Part shown: positions 34,065 through 41,340 of the stretch, piece by piece
How the letters are laid out: every line of letters starts with the position of its first letter
How positions within the stretch are numbered: the first letter of the stretch is position 1
Source: Paracoccus spongiarum
Lineage (GTDB): Bacteria > Pseudomonadota > Alphaproteobacteria > Rhodobacterales > Rhodobacteraceae
Assembly (NCBI RefSeq): GCF_030732095.1
Contig: NZ_JAVAMQ010000001.1
Span: 124,001 to 188,000 of the forward strand
Direction of reading: 5' to 3'
Length of the DNA: 64,000 bases
Notes under the pieces: generated by a model
Told to the model about the DNA's origin: nothing
The model's database searches: none
Seen by the model: only the letters and a program-made list of their open reading frames with translations
Position numbers and translations under genes: made by a program

Positions 34065-35084
34065 CTAGCCTTCCTGCCCTTCGGGCGTGAAGAAAACGTC
34101 GGCGTGCATGTCCTCGGGTCGCAGCCCGCGCGCAAATGCCATTGCCATCGCCGCATCAACCATCGGGGGCGGGCCTGCGACATAGGCTTTCCACCCGTCG
34201 AAGTCCGCGAGATCCTCGGCCACCGCGTCGGTCACGAACCCGTGCCGATGGGGGGCTACCTGTGTATCGGACAAGACAGCCGTAAAGCTGAGATTGTTGT
34301 GGCGGTCCGCCAGGGTCTCGAAATGCTCGACGAGATAGAGATCACGCGCGCCGCGTGCGCCGAAGTAGACATGGATCGGCTGCTTCATGCCGTGCGCAAG
34401 GGCTGTTTCCACGATCGACTTGATCGGCGCCAGACCGGAACCGCCGGCGATGCACAGGATCGGGCCGGAATGATGCTGGCGCAGATAGGAGGAGCCTAGT
34501 GGAAATTCGAGCGTCAGCTTGTCACCGGCCTTCAGTGCCTCATGGACGTGCTGCGAGGTGACGCCGCCCGGAACCTTGCGAATGTGAAATTCGAGGCTGT
34601 CGTCGCCGTGACGATTGGCCATGGAGTAGCTGCGCGCGGGCACACCATCGAATCCGACCTGGGCATACTGTCCGGCCGTGAAGAGCAACGGGGAGCCATC
34701 CACAGGCGAGATTCGCACCAGTTTGATGTCGTGGGTAAGGTCATCGAGGCCGGACACGATGGCCTCCACCCGTCGAGGAGCCTCAACCGCATCATCGTCA
34801 TCGCTGCCAAGCCAGGCGACAGCCGCATCGGTCTGCGGCACCGCGCGGCATGCCAGGATCAGGCCGTCGGCCTTCTCTTCCTCGCTGAGGGCGAAGCGAG
34901 AATGCTGGAGCAGTTCCACCTCGCCCTCGATCAGACGTGACTTGCACGAGCCGCAGCGGCCGGAACGGCAGCCGTGGGGATAAGGTATGCCTGCGGCAAG
35001 TGCTGCGTCGAGGATGGTTTGTCCCTCCTGGACCTCCAGACTGACCCGTGCCTGCCGAATATCAACGAACCTGGTCGTCATCAT
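34065..35084 (-). CDS. 2Fe-2S ferredoxin-type NAD(P)H oxidoreductase
   Basis: A 339-residue flavoprotein reductase. Seen: an N-terminal plant-type 2Fe-2S domain with CRSGRCGSC and a fourth Cys in ILACRAVP (residues about 39-79), an FAD domain with ARSYSMAN (RxYSxAN), and a C-terminal NAD(P)-binding domain with IAGGSGLAPIKS. It moves electrons from NAD(P)H through FAD to the iron-sulfur centre. The partner is unknown; oxygenase reductases and ascorbate-type reductases share this layout. It overlaps the glutaredoxin gene by 4 bases (ATGA), and the CueR-like promoter upstream points to copper induction. Confidence 0.88.
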   Translation of the reverse strand: MMTTRFVDIRQARVSLEVQEGQTILDAALAAGIPYPHGCRSGRCGSCKSRLIEGEVELLQHSRFALSEEEKADGLILACRAVPQTDAAVAWLGSDDDDAVEAPRRVEAIVSGLDDLTHDIKLVRISPVDGSPLLFTAGQYAQVGFDGVPARSYSMANRHGDDSLEFHIRKVPGGVTSQHVHEALKAGDKLTLEFPLGSSYLRQHHSGPILCIAGGSGLAPIKSIVETALAHGMKQPIHVYFGARGARDLYLVEHFETLADRHNNLSFTAVLSDTQVAPHRHGFVTDAVAEDLADFDGWKAYVAGPPPMVDAAMAMAFARGLRPEDMHADVFFTPEGQEG

Positions 35085-35347
35085 GCACTCCCGGTCAAAC
35101 CTAGAGCCTTGACGAGTCCCGGCTTCTGGCTTGGGAAGGTTCCGTAGAAAACTTCCGACCCTACGATTGTAATAGGAGCGACCCTGACACCCGTGCGTGC
35201 CTTTGCCTCCTCGGCGATCTTGGGGTCGGTCAGGTCACGCTCCTCATAGGCGAGACCCTGCTGGGCCAGCCAACGCTTGAGTGCATGGCAGTCCGGGCAG
35301 GTCGGCGTCGTATAGATGAGGATGTGTGGCGTGTTGGCTTCTGGCAT
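35081..35347 (-). CDS. Glutaredoxin-like thioredoxin-fold protein
   Basis: An 88-residue glutaredoxin-fold protein with active site CPDC (residues 17-20, TTPTCPDCHALKRWL) and the cis-Pro region VRVAPITIVGSEVFYG. The family reduces disulfides or glutathionylated proteins. The pairing with an iron-sulfur reductase in a two-gene operon suggests NAD(P)H-driven thiol reduction, possibly of proteins damaged by copper. The start at 35347 gives standard length. The MerR-type promoter at 35435-35460 faces it. Confidence 0.88.
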   Translation of the reverse strand: MPEANTPHILIYTTPTCPDCHALKRWLAQQGLAYEERDLTDPKIAEEAKARTGVRVAPITIVGSEVFYGTFPSQKPGLVKALGLTGSA

Positions 35348-35689
35348 GTCCTTGCCCTTCTTGCTTTAGACGTGGATTGGCTTCCGGCAGACCGTCAAAC
35401 GGCCTCCCGGAAGAGTGGATTGCCGTCAGCGTGCGGCTTCCAGCGCTTGTAAAGTCAAGGCTGTTCTTGCTCCGGGGTCGAAATTTCCGAAGCGCAGGAC
35501 GACATCAGCAGATGAAGACTGACGTGGTGCCGGCTACGATCGCTCCGACTCGCTGATCGGGAAGTATCGGGCCTGTTGCGCATTGAGATCGCGCAGCCTT
35601 CCGGTAGATTGGACGAGACAAATCGACGTGGCCGACACGTTGCCATCAAACGGGCGTGAACCGCCTCAAGACACAGGTGAAAATCGCTG
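35348..35689. other. Gap between the glutaredoxin and ArsR genes
   Basis: A 342-base divergent gap with no credible gene. It contains the leftward MerR-type promoter at 35435-35460. I see no second clear operator in it; in particular the TTGAACAACTATTCAA core is absent, so the ArsR gene at 35690 may be expressed from an unmarked promoter. Confidence 0.5.
35435..35460 (-). promoter_or_regulatory. CueR-like promoter of the glutaredoxin-reductase operon
   Basis: Read leftward from 35460: CCTTGACTTTACAAGCGCTGG, i.e. -35 TTGACT, a 19-base spacer with a TTACAAGCGCTGGAAG half-dyad and CACGCT at the -10 position. The architecture equals the four other CueR-type sites, with a less symmetric dyad. Control by CueR (27988) is more likely than by the MerR protein at 38999. 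Confidence 0.6.
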
Positions 35690-36082
35690 ATGACTGCCGG
35701 TAAACCGAAACTACGGGTCGAAAAGCAGGCCGAGGCCGCAACCCCGAGCGCAACAGAGACACGCAGCCACCTCGACCATTCCTCGCTCTCGCAGAACGAG
35801 GTGACGATCCTGGCGGAAACCTTCCGGCTTCTCGGCGATCCTTCACGGCTGAAAATCCTCCTGAGCTGCATGCCCGGTCCGATTTCGGTCGGCGAGATCG
35901 CGGAGAAAATCGACCTGTCCCTATCCCTGGTCAGCCATCATCTGCGCCTGCTGCGCGGTGCCCGTCTCGTCAAGGGCGAGCGCCAGGCCAAGCAGATCTT
36001 TTACGAGATCGCCGACGAGCATGTCCGTCAGGTTCTCCACGACATGGCGACGCACATCTCCGAGGATCACGCCGAGGAGTGA
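35690..36082 (+). CDS. SmtB-like ArsR-family metal repressor
   Basis: A 130-residue winged-helix repressor with a 35-residue polar N-terminal extension. Seen: recognition region LSLSLVSHHLRLLRGARLV and alpha-5 metal ligands Asp109, His111, His122 and Glu125 (D-x-H-x10-H-x2-E), the SmtB zinc site. It is closely similar to the regulator at 22186. It lies just upstream of the zntA-like gene, whose promoter carries the shared operator TTGAATAGTTGTTCAA at 36119-36134, so it probably represses that ATPase and perhaps czcD as well. Confidence 0.88.
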   Translation: MTAGKPKLRVEKQAEAATPSATETRSHLDHSSLSQNEVTILAETFRLLGDPSRLKILLSCMPGPISVGEIAEKIDLSLSLVSHHLRLLRGARLVKGERQAKQIFYEIADEHVRQVLHDMATHISEDHAEE

Positions 36083-36115
36083 TCTGAAACCGCGAAAGCC
36101 GATACTATCAACATA

Positions 36116-36137
36116 CGCTTGAATAGTTGTTCAATCG
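36116..36137 (+). promoter_or_regulatory. Zinc-type operator before the zntA-like gene
   Basis: CGCTTGAA-TAGTTG-TTCAATCG is an 8-base inverted repeat with one mismatch. Its 16-base core is the exact reverse complement of the core at the czcD operator. A -35-like TTGACT follows at 36143-36148. It lies 34 bases after the ArsR stop and 73 before the ATPase start. Confidence 0.68.
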
Positions 36138-36209
36138 TGGTATTGACTCCTTTCGTGGCCATGCGGGGCCTGCGCACGCGCCCACCGCGTGGTGAGAAAG
36201 GAGATCGGA

Positions 36210-38861
36210 ATGACAACGGGACTTTCAGCACCTAGCGGCGGTGAGCGCTTGGGCTTTCGCGTCGAGGGCATGGATTGCGCAAGTTGCGTCGGCAAGATCG
36301 AGACTGCACTGAACCGTCTGGGAGGCATCACTGACGTTACCGTCAATTTTGCCACCGAGACGCTGCAGCTTTCCCGCGATACGGCCAGCACAACGACGTC
36401 GAACGACATCGCCAGGAAGATCCGCGCGCTCGGCTTCGATGTGACCGAGCTACCGCCCGCCGTCATTCCATCGACGCCCGCCCGGCATTCCGAAGCGCAC
36501 AGCGGGCATGACCACAGCGGCTGCTCCGGTGAGCATGATCATGGGCACGATCACCACCATGCGCATCATCATGATCACAGCGACTGCGGTGGCCACGATC
36601 ATGGTCAGCTCGCGCAAACGCCGGTCTCGCGCACAGATCCGACATCTCCGCCCAATGTCTCGATGCGGGTCGAGGGCATGGATTGCGCGAGTTGCGTCGG
36701 CAAGATCGAAGTCGCACTTGCAAGAATGCCCGATGTTTCCGACATTCGCGTGAACTTCACGACCGAAATGCTTGAACTCAACTTGGTTCCCGGCTCGGGC
36801 ACCAAGGTTGCCGACATCGAAAGGACCATCAAGAGCCTCGGCTTCGGGGTATCCAACACACGCGAACTTTCGTCTTCGTCCGACGTCGCCGTGGACGTTG
36901 CGCCCGCGCCAGCCATGCGCAATCAACGCTGGTGGCAGACTCGCAAGGGCAAGCACGTCATCGGCCTCGGTCTGCTGATGGGCTCGGCCTACCTCATCGC
37001 CCAGTTTATCCCCCTCTATGCAGAGTGGATCTTTGCACTCGCCGTCGTCGCAGGCGTCCTGCCGTTCGCCCGCAAGGCGTTTGCTCTCGCGACGTCAGGG
37101 TCGCCATTCTCGATTGAGACACTGATGAGCGTGGCCGCGATCGGCGCCTTGGTGATCGGCGAGGCCGAAGAGGCGGCTGCGGTGGTGTTCCTGTTCGCGG
37201 TCGGCGAGTTGCTTGAAAGCGTTGCAGCCGGACGCGCTCGCGCTGGCATAAAGGCCCTTGCGTCGCTGGTGCCAAAGACCGCAATTCTGCTTGATCCCAG
37301 CGGCGCTCAGCGCAGCGTCCCGGCGACTTCCTTGCGCGTGAACGACCTTGTTCTTGTGCGGCCCGGCGACCGAGTGCCGGCCGACGGACAGATCGTCCAA
37401 GGCACTTCCAGCCTCGACGAATCGCCCATCACCGGAGAATCGGTCCCGCGCGCCAAAGCCAAGGGCGAGAGCATTTATGCTGGGTCCATCAATGTCGATG
37501 GCGTTCTCAAGGTTCGCGTCGAAAAGGCCGCTGCCGACAACACGATCTCGCGCATCATCCAGCTCGTCGAGCAGGCTCAGTCCGCCAAGGCTCCTACCGC
37601 ACGTTTCATCGAGAATTTCAGCCGCTACTATACCCCGGCCGTGATGCTGATCGCTGCGCTGATCGTCATCGTGCCGCCACTGGCGATGGGCGGCGATTGG
37701 GACACCTGGATCTATCGCGGCCTCGCGCTCTTGCTGATCGCATGTCCCTGCGCGCTCGTTCTCTCGACGCCTGCGGCGATCGCCTCGGGCCTTGCCGTCG
37801 GCACCCGCCGCGGCCTGCTGATCAAGGGCGGCAACGCCCTCGAAACCATCGGCAAGGTGAATGCTATCGCCTTCGACAAGACAGGGACGCTTACTGAGGG
37901 CAAGCCGCGCGTCACCGAAACGGTGGCCTTCGGCAAGAACGAGGAGAAGGACGTCATCGCATTGGCGGCAGCGGTCGAGACGGGTTCCAGCCATCCGCTT
38001 GCCAAGGCGATCATCAACCGAGCAGAGGCTTCCGGCATAGCGGTCCCTCCGGCGCAGGACGCCTCTGCGACGGCCGGGAAGGCAGTCCATGCCACGGTCG
38101 TCGGGCGCCGCCTTGCCGTCGGCTCCCCGAGCCATGCCGCGAACGTGGTAGTGATCGGTAAGCACGAGCAGAGCGCAATCGAAGGGCTCGAAGATCGCGG
38201 CAACACCGTTGCCGTCCTCTTTGATGAGGGGACGCGGGAAGCAATCGGCCTGATCGCCTTGCGCGACGAACCGCGGCGAGACGCGCCCGAGGGGATTGCC
38301 CGGCTCAAAGCGATGGGCGTTCGTTCCGTGATGCTGACCGGCGACAATCGGCGCACCGCTCAGGCGATCGCCAAGGGTCTTGGTATCGAATGGAGCGCCG
38401 AGCTTCTGCCGCAGGACAAGCTCGATCTCGTGAACGAGATGAAACGAACGACCAAGGTGGCTATGGTCGGTGATGGAATCAACGATGCCCCTGCGCTCGC
38501 AACCGCCGATGTCGGGATCGCCATGGGCGGCGGAACCGACGTGGCAATCGAGACGGCGGACGCCGCCCTGCTGAAGAGCCGAGTGACGGATGTTGCCCAT
38601 CTTGTGGCGCTGTCCCGTGCGACAATGGCCAACATCCATCAGAACGTCGTCTTCGCTTTGGCGCTGAAGGGCCTGTTTCTCGTTACCAGCGTCCTAGGGA
38701 TCACCGGCCTCTGGATCGCAGTCCTCGCCGATACCGGCGCCACCGCGATCGTGACGCTGAATGCGCTCCGGCTCTTGCGCTTCAAGGGGGCGAAGTCGAA
38801 CGACGACGAACGTGACGACGGCACGTCTTCACGCCCCCTGATACCAGCCGAGAGCTACTGA
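36210..38861 (+). CDS. zntA: ZntA/CadA-like Zn(II)/Cd(II)/Pb(II) P1B ATPase
   Basis: An 883-residue exporter. Seen: two HMA domains with GMDCASC (about 13-77 and 150-215), separated by a His/Asp/Cys-rich linker that could bind several zinc ions, then membrane helices with CPC, the phosphorylation site DKTGT at Asp556, and late helices with ALKGLFL and LADTGAT, whose Lys and Asp mark the Zn/Cd/Pb class and not the copper class. The start at 36210 has an AAAGGAG site. An SmtB-like repressor gene and its operator precede it; a hairpin follows. Confidence 0.94.
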   Translation: MTTGLSAPSGGERLGFRVEGMDCASCVGKIETALNRLGGITDVTVNFATETLQLSRDTASTTTSNDIARKIRALGFDVTELPPAVIPSTPARHSEAHSGHDHSGCSGEHDHGHDHHHAHHHDHSDCGGHDHGQLAQTPVSRTDPTSPPNVSMRVEGMDCASCVGKIEVALARMPDVSDIRVNFTTEMLELNLVPGSGTKVADIERTIKSLGFGVSNTRELSSSSDVAVDVAPAPAMRNQRWWQTRKGKHVIGLGLLMGSAYLIAQFIPLYAEWIFALAVVAGVLPFARKAFALATSGSPFSIETLMSVAAIGALVIGEAEEAAAVVFLFAVGELLESVAAGRARAGIKALASLVPKTAILLDPSGAQRSVPATSLRVNDLVLVRPGDRVPADGQIVQGTSSLDESPITGESVPRAKAKGESIYAGSINVDGVLKVRVEKAAADNTISRIIQLVEQAQSAKAPTARFIENFSRYYTPAVMLIAALIVIVPPLAMGGDWDTWIYRGLALLLIACPCALVLSTPAAIASGLAVGTRRGLLIKGGNALETIGKVNAIAFDKTGTLTEGKPRVTETVAFGKNEEKDVIALAAAVETGSSHPLAKAIINRAEASGIAVPPAQDASATAGKAVHATVVGRRLAVGSPSHAANVVVIGKHEQSAIEGLEDRGNTVAVLFDEGTREAIGLIALRDEPRRDAPEGIARLKAMGVRSVMLTGDNRRTAQAIAKGLGIEWSAELLPQDKLDLVNEMKRTTKVAMVGDGINDAPALATADVGIAMGGGTDVAIETADAALLKSRVTDVAHLVALSRATMANIHQNVVFALALKGLFLVTSVLGITGLWIAVLADTGATAIVTLNALRLLRFKGAKSNDDERDDGTSSRPLIPAESY

Positions 38862-38876
38862 TCCCTCCCGTCGAAG

Positions 38877-38906
38877 AAGCCGTCCGTCAAACTTGACGGG
38901 CGGCTT
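38877..38906 (+). terminator. Terminator after the zntA-like gene
   Basis: AAGCCGTCCGTCAA (38877-38890) and TTGACGGGCGGCTT (38893-38906) form a long stem with one mismatch and a very short loop, 16 bases after the stop, followed by only one further T. It separates the ATPase from the MerR gene. Confidence 0.65.
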
Positions 38907-38998
38907 TGCCCGGCCGGAACCAATCGTAGCAACGGCGAACATCGCGCTCGGAAAACCCATTCATGAACTGGCACCACCCTTCAGAAAGGACAACAGCC

Positions 38999-39409
38999 AT
39001 GGACCTGGGCATCGGCAAACTCTCCCAGATCACGGGGGTCAAGATTCCAACGATCCGCTATTACGAGCAGATCGGTCTCTTGCCCGAGGGCTTGCGAAAC
39101 AAGGGCAATCAGAGACGCTACGATCATGATGCGGTCAAACGATTACTGTTCATTCGCCGGGCGCGGGATCTCGGGTTTGACATCGATGCGATCAGGGATC
39201 TGCTTCATCTAGCCGACGTCTCGGCCTCGCGTTCGCCCGAGGCACTCCGTATCGCAAAACAGCAGCTCGCTTCCGTCGAGGAGAAGATCGCTCAACTGGA
39301 AGACCTTGAAAAGGTGATCAAGCGGGTCGCCGAAGGCGAGAGCGATGGGGACGACGCGCCCTATTGCTGCAGCACGGCGACAGATCATGCGGATAAGCCC
39401 CTCCACTAG
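38999..39409 (+). CDS. MerR-family regulator, probably Zn/Cd type but atypical
   Basis: A 136-residue MerR-type activator. Seen: winged helix (GIGKLSQITGVKIPTIRYYEQIG), dimerisation helix and a C-terminal YCCSTATDH with Cys123, Cys124 and His130. It lacks the C-x7-C loop of CueR and has no Cys at the position of ZntR Cys79 (a Ser lies there), so the metal cannot be named with confidence; the neighbouring zntA gene suggests Zn or Cd. The start at 38999 follows AGAAAGGACAA; a longer reading adds 12 residues. No clear target promoter with a matching dyad was found next to it. Confidence 0.82.
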   Translation: MDLGIGKLSQITGVKIPTIRYYEQIGLLPEGLRNKGNQRRYDHDAVKRLLFIRRARDLGFDIDAIRDLLHLADVSASRSPEALRIAKQQLASVEEKIAQLEDLEKVIKRVAEGESDGDDAPYCCSTATDHADKPLH

Positions 39410-39434
39410 CCTCGAAACGACAGGAGGTATGGAG

Positions 39435-40709
39435 TTGAGATACCTTTATTCCAATCTGGAAAGGAGCCAGAGCTGCGTCGTCGTGGGGGCGGGACCGGCC
39501 GGCCTGATGCTCGGACTCCTTCTGGCCCGATCCGGGGTCGACGTAACGGTCATCGAGAAGCACCAGGACTTCCTGCGCGATTTTCGTGGAGATACCATCC
39601 ATCCTTCGACACTCGAAGCAATGCACGAGCTTGGCTATCTCGACGAACTTCTCACGCTTCCCCATCAGAAAGCCTATCAGCTCCACGCTGAGATCGAAGG
39701 ACGCAAGGTCACGATCGCAGACTTCTCCAAACTGCCGACGCGCGCCAAGTTCATCGCGTTCATGCCCCAATGGGATTTCCTGAATTTTCTGGCACGGAAG
39801 GCAGCGGGATTTCCGCGCTTCCGCTTGCTGATGTCGACCGAGATAACGTCGCTCCGTTGGGAAGCAGGTCGAGTTGTCGGCGTGAATGCTCGCCAGAGCG
39901 ACCGCAATCTGGTTCTTGATGCCGATCTCGTAATCGGTGCCGACGGACGCAATTCCGCCACCCGCAAGGCTGCGGGACTTGAGTTTCAGAGCTTTGGCAC
40001 GGCCACAGATATTCTATGGATGAAGGTCTCGAAAAAGGCCGGCGATCCCCAGCAAGCGATGAGCCATGCCGGCCCGCGACAGGGGCTGGTTCTGATCGAC
40101 CGAGGCGACTACTGGCAGTGCGGCTACGTCATCACCAAGGGGACCGTCGACGCGCTGAAGGACGGCGGAATTGGTGCGCTTCGCGCAAGGATCGCTGAGG
40201 TCGCACCTTTGCCTGCGGACCGCTTCAAGGAGATCCGCTCTTGGGATGACGTGCATCTGCTGAGCGTTCGGATCGACCGCCTGAAGACGTGGTGGAAACC
40301 CGGCCTGTTGTTTATCGGGGATGCCGCACACGCCATGTCGCTGATTGGCGGCGTTGGTGTGAACCTCGCTATTCAGGACGCTATAGCGACGGCCAACCTA
40401 CTGGCTGAAGCCTTGCGCGAAGGACGAATGAAAACGCGCTTGCTGGAGGCCGTGCAGCGCCGACGCGCCTTTCCAACCAGAGCGACCCAAAAACTACAAC
40501 TGATGATGCGCAGCCGAAAGCGTGCGGGTGAGGCAGACAGCGCACGAAGTCCGAAGCCTCCTCTCTTCATGCGCCTGATTGCCCGGTCGCCACTGTTGCC
40601 CCGGCTGACCGGCCGCCTCATCGGACTTGGCTTTCGTCCCGAGCATGTTCGCACACAGCTAGTCGATTGGTCCTGTTCGCTCAGGAAGTCTGCGGCTCCG
40701 CCCCGATAA
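39435..40709 (+). CDS. FAD-dependent oxidoreductase (aromatic hydroxylase fold)
   Basis: A roughly 424-residue flavoprotein of the PHBH/UbiH superfamily. Seen: the N-terminal Rossmann motif VVVGAGPAGLMLGLLLARSG, the DG-like segment DLVIGADGRNSATR, and the FAD ribityl motif GLLFIGDAAHAMSLIGGVGVNLA. Such enzymes are NAD(P)H-dependent monooxygenases; the substrate is unknown. The start is unusual: AGGAGG at 39422-39427 ends one base before the ATG at 39429, too close, but 7 bases before an in-frame TTG at 39435, so TTG is the likely start. It is the last gene before the tRNA that marks the element end. Confidence 0.82.
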   Translation: MRYLYSNLERSQSCVVVGAGPAGLMLGLLLARSGVDVTVIEKHQDFLRDFRGDTIHPSTLEAMHELGYLDELLTLPHQKAYQLHAEIEGRKVTIADFSKLPTRAKFIAFMPQWDFLNFLARKAAGFPRFRLLMSTEITSLRWEAGRVVGVNARQSDRNLVLDADLVIGADGRNSATRKAAGLEFQSFGTATDILWMKVSKKAGDPQQAMSHAGPRQGLVLIDRGDYWQCGYVITKGTVDALKDGGIGALRARIAEVAPLPADRFKEIRSWDDVHLLSVRIDRLKTWWKPGLLFIGDAAHAMSLIGGVGVNLAIQDAIATANLLAEALREGRMKTRLLEAVQRRRAFPTRATQKLQLMMRSRKRAGEADSARSPKPPLFMRLIARSPLLPRLTGRLIGLGFRPEHVRTQLVDWSCSLRKSAAPPR

Positions 40710-40892
40710 AACTATGGAGCAGGTGCTTGACCTAGGCACCTTGGCCGATGTCACCTTCACCGTAGAGACTAGCTTGCGAGAAAGGGATTATCGTTCGCTG
40801 GTGAATTTCCCGCTGACATTCTCGCCATCCGCCGCAGCACGGGAGATTCTCTGCCCGTTTCGAAGAACCAGCAATCAACGATTAGGGGAGAA

Positions 40893-40969
40893 TGGCGCAC
40901 CCATCAGGATTCGAACCTGAGGCCTCCACCTTCGGAGGGTGGCGCTCTATCCAGCTGAGCTATGGGTGC
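40893..40969 (-). tRNA. tRNA-Arg (anticodon CCG)
   Basis: Read on the minus strand from 40969 it folds as a full cloverleaf: acceptor GCACCCA/TGGGTGC, D arm GCTC...GAGC, anticodon stem CCACC/GGTGG with loop CTCCGAA (anticodon CCG), T arm TCAGG-TTCGAAT-CCTGA, discriminator G and an encoded CCA. It reads CGG codons, common in this GC-rich genome. Its 3' end faces the mobile element, as expected for a tRNA used as an integration site. Confidence 0.95.
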
Positions 40970-41340
40970 CTACTGCTTACGCAGTGCTTACGCGGTTTTC
41001 GAGCGAGTGTTAACCCCAAAAATCGAAGCCCGCAAGTTACTGTTTTACTTCTACTTTTTTACTCACTCGTTCACATTGCCGGACTTGACATCCGCCTTCG
41101 GAGGGCGACACTCTATCCAGCTGAGCTACGGGTGCAGACTGCCTTGGCCCGTGCTTACGCGAAGTCGGCGCGGGGTTAAAGGTCAGAATGACGGGTGGGG
41201 ACCGGGTTTTTTCCGGCCATCTGGCTCCTGTCGCGGTCATGCCGCGCCGTTCGCAGGATGCTGCGGCAGATCGCAAACGGCACCAACGCCAACGGCCGGC
41301 GCAGAGCCATGCCAACGGGGCGGCAGCGGTTGCCAGCCGG
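40970..41340. other. Junction region between mobile element and chromosome
   Basis: Between the intact tRNA and mipA there is no protein gene. It holds the promoter side of the tRNA, an AT-rich 40-base tract (41038-41075), the tRNA fragment, and about 200 bases in front of the mipA stop in which I see nothing else. The AT-rich tract stands out against a 60-65 percent GC surround and is the likely scar of the event that broke the second tRNA. Confidence 0.5.
41087..41135 (-). pseudogene. Broken tRNA-Arg(CCG): 5' part only
   Basis: Reading left from 41135, the sequence matches the first 49 bases of the neighbouring tRNA-Arg with seven differences. It keeps acceptor 5' strand, D arm, anticodon CCG and a paired anticodon stem (TCGCC/GGCGG). 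The T arm and 3' acceptor strand are missing; unrelated AT-rich sequence follows. The region upstream of both copies also matches (GTGCTTACGCG at 40984-40994 and 41151-41161), so promoter and 5' half were duplicated together or came from two related chromosomes. Confidence 0.82.

Noticed and set aside
41087..41135. A second functional tRNA-Arg
   Set aside because: The D arm and anticodon arm fold, but no T arm or 3' acceptor strand follows, so it cannot form a tRNA.
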